From the NCBI GenBank assembly GCA_037127255.1, contig JBANSL010000004.1, forward strand, positions 10,292,001-10,356,000: a DNA stretch of 64,000 nucleotides, read 5' to 3'. The translations under genes were made by a program, and so were the position numbers. Position 1 is the stretch's first letter; the number at the start of each line of letters is the position of its first letter. Shown here one piece after another: positions 54,481-64,000 of the stretch. Source of the DNA: Persicaria tinctoria. Its lineage: Eukaryota > Streptophyta > Magnoliopsida > Caryophyllales > Polygonaceae. The notes below the pieces were generated by a model that saw only the letters and a program-made list of their open reading frames with translations, did not search any database and was not told the DNA's origin.

Positions 54481-54941
54481 AAATAACAAAAAGGTTATTT
54501 TATTTATTTTTTGTTTCAAAAGTAGCTAGTGCCTTATTAGTTAATATCCATTAATTGTTTTCTAATATCGAATCTTGATTTGGTCCCTAAATGATTTTTC
54601 AGTGACGCACTTAACTTTGATTTCTTCTTAAAATGATTAGATACTTACGTGTGAACTTTCCATATATCTATATTGGCTGATCCAAAACTAAGAAAAGCTA
54701 AAGAGGGTTTGATCACTTCAAGATAATAACTACCGTTATTACTATCTAAACAAAGAGCATAGCTCTAAACAAAGAGCATAGCGGGACTTGAGACCCTTAA
54801 CATTCAGACTTTTAATTTACTTTTCATCTGCCACATCAGTTTAAGAGCCTCATTTCATATTTTAATTATTTGGACCCCAATTTGTGAGCTCGGACCCGGA
54901 CCCTTAAGTTAATTTTTACTATTTACCTTTTCCAATTACTC
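54481..54941. other. Intergenic, nothing recognised
   Basis: AT-rich DNA between the MULE relic and the ATT microsatellite. AAACAAAGAGCATAGC is repeated in tandem at about 54750-54780. Confidence 0.45.
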
Positions 54942-54942
54942 A

Positions 54943-55013
<71 letters not shown>
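54942..55013. repeat. ATT microsatellite, left side
   Basis: About 24 ATT units. On the minus strand it serves as the 3' tail of the retroelement fragment that follows. Confidence 0.9.
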
Positions 55014-55014
<1 letters not shown>

Positions 55015-55482
55015 AATATAGGAGTTTACAAAGAATTAGTGGGGAACCGAGAGACAATCCGGGCCCCCACTTCTTTAGCAATAGAAAACCCCACACTGGT
55101 GAAAATATGAGTTGCATTATGAGCCCCTATATCGTGAGCTTGAGCAAGTTTCTGGATCCTCTTTAGAAGGGTTATGACGTCTGCCTCAAGTTCCCCCAAT
55201 GCAAAAAAAGAAAAGGATAAGAACCCATAACCAATGGCCTTACACCAATCTTGATACTTGACCCGTTTTCGACGAGCCGCCTTGACCACCACCTGTCCTG
55301 GAACAAAATCAATCATCCCAGATTGCGTCAAAGGAGATGACCCTGTCAAGTCAACACAAACATCCAACCCTTCATCCCATGCATAAAGAAGCATGTCTGC
55401 AGGACGGAGGGGTTTCCCGTCTCCCCCACACAAGCCAATATCAACCTCTTTACCAGCTGAGATCCCAGAACGATAACAGATA
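55014..55482 (-). mobile_element. 5'-truncated tail of an RT-bearing retroelement with a nuclease-like domain
   Basis: The minus-strand frame begins abruptly (SGISAGKEVDIGLCGG) and runs uninterrupted to a TAA at 55026-55028. It contains RPADMLLYAWDEGLDVCVDL and KRVKYQDWCKAIGYGF, an arrangement like a restriction-type nuclease fold (acidic DLT then a KYxxxC block). From memory, this is the C-terminal domain of a family of plant proteins whose N-terminal part is a reverse transcriptase. Twelve bases after the stop begins an ATA/ATT microsatellite tail. ATT repeats also bound the other end. This is the picture of a target-primed insertion that was cut short. Confidence 0.65.
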
Positions 55483-55501
55483 TTATTATTATTATTATTA
55501 T
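55483..55501. repeat. ATT microsatellite, right side
   Basis: About six ATT units directly next to the truncated 5' end of the retroelement fragment. Confidence 0.85.
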
Positions 55502-56559
55502 TACAGGAAAAATGTGAGAAAAAAATATATTTTTATGCTAAACATACAAGTATATGGTTATTATTTGAATTGATTTTTTTTACTCAAAACATATGTAAAA
55601 TGGATGTGAATGGATAGATAAAATTAAATAAAACTCAAAAATATTTTTTTTAATTAACTAATATGCCAGAAATTAGATTTGAAGCTTGATAAATATTAGC
55701 TCTGCCACCTGGTGATCATCCACTGGCCCATATAATAAATCTGCATTCATTTTTTGTTTCACCCGGGCTAGCCTCTAAATGCTACGTTTTGGAAGTAAAT
55801 CTAAATTTATATTCATTTTATTGACAATAATGCGCACACACACCCACACACGCGCACACGCACACGCTAAAAATAACTTTTATATAATACAAACACTAAT
55901 TAGGTAAACGTCCACATTGAAATGGATATTAAGTAAATTTCCATAAATTTTATATAATACAAACACTACCCTTGTATAAATCTTCGATAAGGACACTGGA
56001 AAAAAAGGGGTTGGAGAAAGGAGGTCGATGTCGAGATTTGGTGGGTAGTGGTCATCGACTGGTAGCTAGCGTCAGTAGATCTGGCGGTGGTGTTTGACTG
56101 GTGACATCAACAATTGACATATGGTGGTGCAACTGTGCATCCACCATCGCCTCACACCCCAGTACAATTGTCTGATTTTGCAACTTGATCCCAATGATGG
56201 ATTTGTTCGAGGAGGAGTTGAAGGTTGTACGTGGAGGTGTTGTTTTCGTCCTTTATCAGCTGCAAGTTGTATGGTGTGAGAGAGAAAGGCAGACAAAAGT
56301 GACGGAGAGCTAGAGAGGACTACAATTGGATGGAGAACAGCGGCAACGAAAAATCTGAACGGTCGGGGCAGATGAGGAAGGATGGTGGTGTTGGGATATC
56401 TGATTATGATTTATTATCTGGAATCAATGATTCCATGTTTCATCATAATAAACACTAAATTAAAATAATCTATTCTGATTCCTAATTGTATTGTACATCA
56501 AATTTTCATTTGCTTAGCTCCCCTCTAGGGTCTATGCTTCTCTAGTTCTAGGGTTCCAG
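55502..56559. other. Intergenic with CA microsatellite
   Basis: A CA/GC repeat covers about 55831-55867. TTTTATATAATACAAACACTA occurs near 55876 and 55949. No gene is supported. Confidence 0.45.
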
Positions 56560-57797
56560 TTTGGTGACAAAAGTGAGTTAACATTAGGTGACAATGGTGA
56601 TGACATTTTAGTTTGATGACAAAGTTTTGTAGTTAGTGACACTGTTTTGTTGTTGGTGACAATAGATTATTGATAAGAGGTTCGTGAAAATTGGTTGATG
56701 GCATTGTTTTGTCATTAGTGACGATATATTATTGATAAAAGGTTGTTGAAAATAGAGTGGTGACAATGTTTTGTAGTTGATGATAATACGTAGGAGAAAA
56801 TAATATGGTGATAGTGCTTTGTAGTTGGTGACAATAGCTTAATTAGTGACACTATTTTGTAGCTTGTGACATTGTTTTGTTGCCAGTGACAATAGATTAC
56901 TGACAAGAGGTTGATAATAATAAAGTGGTGACAATGTTTTGTAGTTGGTGACAATACGTTGGAGAAAATAATATGGTGACAAATTTCTGTAGTTGGTGTC
57001 AATAGGATAGTGACAATGTTTTGTAGTTCTGACAAAATATTACTGACAAGAAAGTGGTGAAAATGTTTTGTAGTTGAATTGGTGACTATAGATTATTGAC
57101 AAGGGATTGATGACAATAGGGTGGTGACAATGTTATACATTTGGGGACAAAATTTTATAGTTGGTGACAATAGGTTGGAGAAAATAATACGGTGACAATA
57201 TATGTTCTTTAGTTGGTGATAATAGGTTAGTGACAATTTTGTGTAGTTAGTGAAAATAGGTGGTGACAATGTATAATAGTTGGTGACAATGTTTTGTTAT
57301 TGGTGACAATAGGCTAGTGACAATGTTTTGTTATTAGTGACAATATTTTGATGATATATAATGTGGTGGTGATATTTCATGGTGATAGTTTTTTGATGAA
57401 ATAGTGGTATGATGACATATTTTTTGTGAGCGTTAATGGTTCAACATTTTAAAAGATGGGTTGATGACAATATCTTGGTGATGTATAATGTTATGATGAC
57501 ATTTTTTTATTGTTACAATATCATGTTGATAATATATTGTCATCAACCTTGTCACTAACACTTGTCACCAACAACTATCACCAGAAAAATCATCTGTTAG
57601 TAGAAAAAAATCATTTATCACTAGGAAAAAGTGTTACTATAACAACTGTCATCAGAAGAAAATCAACCATCACCAAAAAAAAATCTATGTCATCAACAAT
57701 ATATTGTCACAAGAAAATTTTCCCCTAACTGTAAAAAAAATTCACCAAAAAAAGTTAATTGTCACCAAAATAATTGTCACAAACAACTGTCACCAAA
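56560..57797. mobile_element. Fold-back-like block of GGTGACAAT repeats
   Basis: From 56560 to about 57500 the plus strand repeats words such as TTGGTGACAAT and AATGTTTTGTAGTTGGTGAC. A higher-order unit (GTGGTGACAATGTT through GGAGAAAATAATA) recurs at about 56755, 56924 and 57120. From about 57537 to 57797 the same words appear inverted (GTCACCAACAACT, ATTGTCACCAA). The outermost TTTGGTGAC (56560-56568) and GTCACCAAA (57789-57797) are exact inverted ends. Long inverted arms made of short tandem repeats define fold-back elements. Target duplication and coding capacity were not seen. Confidence 0.6.
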
Positions 57798-57798
57798 T

Positions 57799-58701
57799 TG
57801 ATGCGGGGCCATCTTCTACAGCCCCAGACACACCAATCATCTTAGGAGAATGACCTATGACTCAAGCTAGAGCTAAGAAGGTTCAGAGAGACTCATTCAT
57901 GTTTGTGAGTCACACCCTGTTCTCGAGCACGGTTCAGCTCCCCAAACCTACATTGAAGACCTATATGTGCATAGGGATTCAAGAACCATTCGAACCACCT
58001 TAGTCATAGCTATGCCGAATTGTCTAAGTTTGGGAACTTTCCTATTTTAGCAACTTTCTTTAGTTAAGTTATTTTAGGAAACTTTAGGGCTATTTTATTA
58101 ATTTCTTTAAGTAGTTCTTTTATCTTCTTTTATTTATCAAAATCGGCCCAGCAGCCTTAGAGGCCTATATATGTCGATTCCTACCTTGTAGAACAATTGG
58201 AACTTAATGAATTAGAATTCTCTCATATTGTGTGAAACACATGAGTGCAAGTCAATCGATTAGAAGCGGAGCTCATCGATTGCAAATTGGTCTATTGTCT
58301 CAGCTTGGTTTGCTTTGTGTTCATCAACTTCGCAAGACTTGGTGATCCTAGTATCCACGAGCCCCCTCCTTGTGCCTCCAAGTTCTCCGCTTGGTTGTGT
58401 AGGTTTGTAGAGGCAGGGTATATAATCATTGGTATTGGTTCCTACCCTCTAAGGAGGCCTGGGTCTTTATCTTGTTCTATATAGATCGACTCAGTCCACT
58501 ATAGGTCGTGTCTTTCAATTCTTGTTTCTTGCTTTAGTCAATATCGAGTCTTGCATCTTTCTTTCGAGTCTTGCTGCATCTTGTCTTGTTCTTGGTCGAC
58601 ATCGAGAGCTTTCTTGGTGTTCTTGGTCTTTCTTGCTTCCGCTCTTTAGTTTCTTGTTTGATTGTCGAAGATCGGGCCATCCTACGGCTAACTCCGTATC
58701 A
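57799..58701 (+). repeat. Gypsy LTR (5'), 903 bp
   Basis: Starts TGATGCGG and ends CCGTATCA, an imperfect terminal inverted pair. It is followed by a tRNA-iMet primer site. Its last 200 bp match the LTR segment at 63772-64000 in inverted orientation, including GATTGTCGAAGATSGGG and CATCCTACGGCTAAC. TCGA words recur toward its 3' end. Confidence 0.82.
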
Positions 58702-58704
58702 AAT

Positions 58705-58716
58705 TGGTATCAGAGC
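58705..58716 (+). other. Primer binding site, tRNA-iMet
   Basis: TGGTATCAGAGC three bases after the LTR. Confidence 0.85.
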
Positions 58717-59983
58717 TTTGGTTTCCGACATCAAAGATTGAGTCTTTTCTTTTCATAAACACAAAAACCCACAAAAGAGTCATTTTCTTGTTTGGTTTTT
58801 TACTTCTCGTTCTTTATTTGATTATTGCCCTAATCTTTTGTTTGTGATTGTTTGTGGTTGCATAGCCTAAACACAAAGCCTAGCCGAGACCGTGGAGTCG
58901 ACCATATCAGTGCTCACATCCCTTGTGTTCACTCTCCTAGCCGACGGCATCACTTGTCCCCATAGCCTTGCTTGGCCGACTCTATCACACCACACACAAG
59001 AAACCCTAGTTTGTTTATCTTTTCTATCTTTGAGATATTTTGTTCTATCTATTTCCATTGCCTTATTTAAAATCTGATTTTGTGGTAAAATTAATTCATT
59101 AAATCTATCATATATCATAAAAGGCTAAAGATAGATTTTCTTACCAAATTTATCCAAATGTTGTCTATATCTTTTCATTTCGGCTAAATTTTTATCTTTA
59201 TCACCTATCTATCAGATTTTCGAGTCCTTTAGTTTATTTTGAGTCTTTTCTTGCATTGGGTAAAAAAAAAAAACAAGAGTCCGAATTTATTCAAAAAGAA
59301 AAAGAAAAAGATTGAACTTGGACCTAGGAGGATAAAATTCACTAAGAGCAAAAGTAAGTAAAAAAAAGAGTTTGTTGATCTATCTAGTGCAAGAAAGCTC
59401 CAAGGACCAAATATTTGGTGATTTATCTCTAGCCCTATCGACATACCCTTCTTACACACACATTACCTCCACAAAATATAAAATTGAAACCCTACATTGC
59501 AACTACAACATCCTAACTTAAGGTTTTCAATCAAAAGAGGTAAATTTCCAAGTTTTCGTTTTATTTTCCTTATTTTTTTTTCTCTCTATTTCTTTTGTGT
59601 CTAGTAATGATTTTGTTGAATCAAGTTCTCTCCTTGTTGTGTCGAGCACTTCTACCCAATTTCGAGTGCTGTTGTGTGTTGTTTGCTGGCGCTGAGTACT
59701 CTTCTCCCCCTGTCGAGTAGTCCCTTGTCTATTTCGAGTACTCTCTCTTGATTGTCGAGTTCTCTGTAGCCTTGCCGAGTTCTCCTTGCTTTGTTTCTCA
59801 TTCATACTCTCACATATATACTTTGATTGATAGGTTTTTTGCTTGAGTGTTGATTTGCCCAAGCCGGATTGCCTCAACAAGCGTGACATACCAATTAGAG
59901 AGGGAGTGTGAGCGAAAAACATTGTGAGCTTGTTTATATTTAGCTAATCTTTTATATAGTTCCATGTTTGTCTTTTCTTTGTC
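58717..59983 (+). other. Gypsy leader, non-coding
   Basis: About 1.27 kb between primer site and gag with no sense ORF. Around 59640-59780 it repeats TCGAG(T/C) words spaced by 20-30 bp, in the style of the Athila-like LTR arrays. Confidence 0.6.
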
Positions 59984-61050
59984 ATGTCTAATCAGGTCAA
60001 TAATGATGCCAACAATGGCAATAACACCACCAACTCTAGCAACACCATCACACCTGAGATGTTAAACAACTTGATGAACAACTTGAACGCCAACACGACC
60101 AACATGGCTACGATCACCGAGACGTTGGCTGCATTGGCGACAAAGGTGGCTGCATTGGAGTCTCGGCCAAGTAGTTCTAACACCATAGAAGGCCAAGGTG
60201 AGCAAATGAGTGAAGCTACGCCTAACGACGAAAGGGAAGTCCAAATTCCTAACCCTAATCCTAATCCCAACCTCAATAATCCTTTATTTAATGAAAACAA
60301 CTCTCCACGAAGGGAGAGGGATGATAGAAATAATGAGTTTGCTAATGCGCATGGTAAAGGAAGAGGAAGAGGGAGAGGCCGAGGCTTTCAGGAAGAGTTC
60401 TACTATTCGGAGCGCGACGACGACTTCCAAGAAGAGGAGTATTGGGAGCAACGCCCAAGGCGGAATGATAGAGGAGGTCAATACCAGCCTAGGAATCCTG
60501 ACGAGGACGGCATAGGTAAGGTAAAGGTAAAGATTCTTCCTTTTGAAGGTAAAACTGATCCAGATGCTTACATTGATTGGGAAACTAAAATGGATCAAAT
60601 CTGGAACTGTCATAACTTCTCTGAACCTAAAAAGGTGCAATTAGCTTCTTTATAATTTCAAGGGTTTGCTTTATTTTGGTGGGATAATCTGAATAAAGAA
60701 AGAAGAAGAGCCCTTGATGCGCCTATCGCTTCTTGGAACCAACTAAAAGAACTAATGAGAAGTAGGTTTGTTCCTCAACACTATGCTAGGGAGCTTAGAC
60801 AATGTTTAGAAAACCTTAAACAAGGTAACAAAACTGTTGAGGAAACCTTTAATGCAATGCAAGAAACCATGGTTAGGGCTAATGTAGTTGAACCCTATGA
60901 AGATACAAATGCTAGATTTCTTAGAATATTGCATCCCGCTTTGGCTCATGATATTGATTGCTTTCCTTATTCTACGCCTACTGAGCTTTTACACTTAGCG
61001 ATAAAGGTAGAAAGAGGAGCACGCTATATGAGCCAAGGGAGGATGTCGAA
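59984..61050 (+). pseudogene. gag: Ty3/gypsy gag, nonsense mutation and 3' truncation
   Basis: From the ATG at 59984: an Asn/Thr-rich lead, a helix (ITETLAALATKVAALESR), an Arg/Gly-rich basic region (GKGRGRGRGRGFQEEF), then the gag capsid domain with DPDAYIDWETKMDQIW. A TAA at 60653-60655 interrupts the frame, which resumes unchanged with FQGFALFWWDNL, SRFVPQHYARELRQCLENL and GARYMSQGR. The stop sits where related gags have a sense codon, so it is a point nonsense mutation. Coding similarity ends near 61045, and protease and pol are missing. Either the element was truncated here or later insertions removed them. Confidence 0.85.
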
Positions 61051-61666
61051 TGGGCAACTTTGCTGTATTTTATGTTGGCCCGTAATCAAGCGCACTCATA
61101 ATCAAGCCCATACATGATACACCTTTGCTGTATTACTAATTTACTCGTATTAATGGAAACTCTCATGTCCCTTAATTAATTTAATAACTTAATTACTATC
61201 TCACTTAACCACTTTCACTAACTCCAAATTCTCCTCTGTTCACTCTCTTTTTAGTACTCTTTAATAGTTTAATGACTATAATTTCTAAATTCTAGAGTTA
61301 GATTTTCAACTGACTAATAATATGATTGTAGACAATAAGATTGGTGTGTTTCATATCGTCTATTATTTACTCTTTATATAGTCTATTATTTACTCTTTAT
61401 ATAATCTATTATTTTATTGAGTGGTCTTATTTATACTTTATCGTCATTGATCATTTCGATTCGACATGAGATCATAGAGTACAATTTCAATAGAGCATAT
61501 TTTATTTGTAATGAAATTATTTATTATTATAAAAGACAAGTAACTCTTGTAATGGATAAATCTTAAATTTCTTTTGTATTCTTGATGAAATAAGAATCAT
61601 ATTTTGATTTGTTAAAGTTTTATTTTTCAATGGTAAATATTTTTCGGCTCACCTAACTCTAAGATA
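61051..61666. other. Junction DNA between gypsy fragment and LINE
   Basis: AT-rich sequence without a supported gene. CTTTGCTGTATT appears twice (about 61060 and 61123). TAGATCCGCCACTG near 61669-61682 is a word commonly seen in dispersed plant repeats. Confidence 0.4.
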
Positions 61667-63771
61667 CTAGATCCGCCACTGCTCCGACACTGGTTGAGTG
61701 GCGATGTCCATGAGTGGTGAGTCAAGGAGCCATGGATTGATCCAAAATAAAGTGGAATCTCCATTGCCGACCGCCACTCTCAAGTGCGGGGTTAGAGCTT
61801 CAGCCCCATGTACGATGCCTTTCCACATGGATGAAGAACTCGATCTCCTCTCGAACATGTCGACATCAGCACGTCCGTGACAGTATTTACCTCGGATGAC
61901 CCGACTCCAAAGGGTGTCCGGCTTGTTCAGCAGACGCCAACTAAGCTTTGTTAGGAGAGCTTGGTTGGAGATTCGCATCGATCGCACCCCGAGTCCACCC
62001 TCCTGCCTTGTGGATGTAACCTTTTTCCAACTGAGCAGATGAGGCTTCCTTTCTTCACTAGTTGATCCCCAAACAAAGCCTCTAATTTCTTTATCAATAA
62101 CATCACAATATCACATATACCCCTCGGAATCATGGTGGATTGCATCGAGTAAACTGGAAGGCTTGTCAAGACTGAATTAGCGAGTGTCACCCTTCCTGCA
62201 AAGGAGAGCGTCTTCACCTTCCAACCTTGAAGCCTCTTCGTCACCTTTTCTAGTAAAAAATTATATCGGTCCTTGGTCATTCGCCCTGTTGCCATTGGTA
62301 TGCCCAGATAATTGCCAAACTCCCTTGAAACCGGGATCCCCAGGGCGCCACTTATGGCGTCTTTAGCGTTTGCATGGACATTGCGAGAGAACAACACCGT
62401 GCTCTTAGCATATTTCACCTTTTCCCCCGATCGTGAGCAAAAGTTGTCTAGACAACTCTTAATTGCATCTCCCTATTCCACCGAGGCCTCTGCCATCAGA
62501 ACCAGGTCGTGAGTAAAGAAAAGGTGCGAAAGCCTTACACCACCAACTTCCACCGGCTTCCAATCCCCCCTATGAACTGATGCGGTTATGCTTTGTGAGA
62601 GTCTTTCCATGCACATGATGAAGAGGTAAGGCAAGAGAAGATCTCCTTGGCGGATACTCCTAGACGTCAAGATCCCTCCAGCCACTTCCCCATTCCATAA
62701 CAGCTCCATTCTACCAACCGTTTGACACTTCATGATGACATTATCAAATGTTGAGGGATTCTAGCAAGCTTCAAGGTCTCTTGCAAAAATCCCAACTAAT
62801 GCAATCGTATGCCTTTTCTAAATCAACCTTGACCATCATCCATCACCGTCTTCTTCGTTCTGCCATTGAGTGAAGCACCTCTTGTACTATGACGACGTTG
62901 TTGATAATCTGTCAGCCTAGCACAAAGTTAGCTTGGGTAGGAGCAATCAGATTTTCCAGCATTGGCTTCAACCGGTTAACAATGCATTTAGTGGCGATCT
63001 TGAAGACGACGTTCAGGAGTGCAATAGGGCGGAGCTGTGATGGACGAGTGGGCACTTGCACTTTCGGAATTAACACAATGAGAGCATCGGCTATTTTATC
63101 CGGGAATGTGGCATTGTTTAGCATATTCAAAACCGTCTCTGTCACTTGTTGTCCGACAGTCTCCCAATTCTTTTGATAGAAAATCGAGGGGAAACTGTTC
63201 GGCCCTGGAGCTTTGTGCGGTCCCATGCGCTTTAGAACATCCCAAACATCCCCTGGCTCAAAGGGGAAGCTCAGTCGACGATGTAACTGATCAGCTTCAA
63301 TCGGTGGAAGAATTTCGTATTTCGATCGCCATCTACAAGGAAGCTTGAGCGGGATTTTTGGAACCAAAGGAGCTGTTCGTGGTTAAGAACTTCCGAGAGC
63401 TCACTGCACATACGACTTTCCATGTCAAGATAGTGGCGAGAGACATGAGCTGCAAGGTTCTTCCGAACCCCTTCCAGTCTCGCCCAAAGTTCTCGTTTTC
63501 GCTTGAATATGTTAACATACACCTCCTTGTTCCACACCTTTAAATCCTTGGTGAAACCCTCCAGCGCTGCACTTGTTGGGGCTTGGCTCATCCAGTGATC
63601 CCCCATAAAATCTTTGAAGCTTTCATGTAGCAACTAGGGAGCCAAAAATCTAAAGGGCCGATTAAAATGGCTAGCAGACGTTGTCGGGTTGAGCTCAATC
63701 AACAGAGGTGAGTGATGCGAGTGGGGTGCTGTTAGGTGTCTCACTACTGCGTGTGGAAACCTTAGCCTCCA
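61667..63771 (-). pseudogene. L1-type LINE, endonuclease end and reverse transcriptase, decayed
   Basis: Minus-strand pieces in order: endonuclease C-terminus (63634-63771, HSHHSPLLIEL and RPFRFLAPW-like, with a stop at the Trp), linker (FLVDGDRNTKFFHRL near 63325), reverse transcriptase fingers (GPHKAPGPNSFPSIFYQKNW, LIPKVQVPTRPSQLRPIALL), palm (RSIRQGDLLLPYLFIMCMER), then KSTVLFSRN, FGNYLGIPM and WKVKTLSFAGRVTLANSVL, ending with GNGDSTLFWINPW. Frames change repeatedly. The catalytic box reads FTHD at 62506-62517 instead of FADD, so an essential aspartate is lost. The 3' end is truncated and the 5' part is interrupted by the LTR at 63772. Confidence 0.88.
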
Positions 63772-64000
63772 TGATACAGGGTTAGCCGTAGGATGACCCC
63801 ATCTTCGACAATCAAACAAGACTCAACAAGAACGGAAGCAAAGACTCAAGAATACCAAGCTTTCACTCAATATCGACAAAACGCAGCAACTCGACAAGAC
63901 CAAAAACATACTCGAAATCGATAGAAAACAAAGGGACTTGACTCGATCAAACAAGCAATGAAATAAAGACCGATAGAAGGGTGATTCGCACTAAGGTAGA
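63772..64000 (-). repeat. Gypsy LTR of the 57799 family, inverted, cut by window edge
   Basis: Read on the minus strand it matches the 3' part of the LTR at 57799-58701 and ends CCCTGTATCA. The bases after its end are LINE sequence, not a primer site, so it is a solo LTR or the 3' LTR of an element lying beyond the window. It is inserted in the LINE endonuclease region. It contains several TCGAG and ATCGA words. Confidence 0.78.

Noticed and set aside
54942..55501. ATT repeats as a CRISPR-like or satellite array
   Set aside because: Simple trinucleotide microsatellite without spacers; explained as tail and target of the retroelement fragment.
57510..57728. 72-codon ORF in the inverted arm of the fold-back block
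   Set aside because: Produced by the repeat words; no domain and no conserved start.

Overview
The window is plant nuclear DNA, most likely from a eudicot. It holds spliced plant genes, a CCHC-type Sirevirus-like copia element, an Athila-like Ty3/gypsy derivative, an L1-type LINE, a MULE, a Tourist-like MITE and tRNA-derived SINEs. There is no bacterial organisation and no CRISPR array. The species cannot be fixed from the sequence.

Region by region. 1-3750 is non-coding, with a faint leucine-rich-repeat resistance-gene relic, a diverged duplication and one very short SINE. 3800-6344 is a small internally deleted copia element whose 3' LTR ends about 125 bp before the start of a host gene. 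6469-7400 is an intact two-exon steroid 5-alpha-reductase family gene. 7775-11969, minus strand, is an intact eleven-exon GH3 beta-glucosidase gene facing it. 12656-14469 carries a second short SINE and a PIF/Harbinger-type element with a broken non-transposase ORF.

14884-42381 is one 27.5 kb nest. The outer element is a minus-strand, non-coding large retrotransposon derivative (LARD-like) with 3250-bp LTRs, tRNA-iMet primer site, purine tract and ACCGA target duplication. A 6-kb Sirevirus-like copia (19388-25397, duplication GCCTC) sits in its internal region. A 9.5-kb Athila-like element (30960-40499, duplication GTTTC) sits in its right-hand LTR. The Athila-like element has 2305-bp LTRs, a tRNA-Asp primer site and one open 1102-codon ORF that joins gag, protease, a repeat-rich linker and an integrase C-terminus, with no reverse transcriptase or integrase core. 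Eye counts of LTR differences are about 0.5-0.6% for all three, so the nest is young.

42387-52200 is AT-rich intergenic DNA with tandem duplications, a Tourist-like MITE, a third SINE-like unit, a lone exon of a GARP/HHO-type transcription factor and remnants of LTR-like sequence. 52225-54480 is a decayed MULE/FAR1-type transposase gene on the minus strand. 55014-55482 is the 5'-truncated tail of a reverse-transcriptase element lying in an ATT microsatellite. 56560-57797 is a fold-back-like block of short repeats. 57799-61050 is a truncated gypsy element (LTR, tRNA-iMet primer site, gag). 61667-63771 is a decayed minus-strand LINE, cut by an LTR of the same gypsy family running off the right edge.

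Only two genes look like working host genes, the 5-alpha-reductase-like gene and the GH3 gene. Almost everything else is mobile DNA, most of it non-autonomous.
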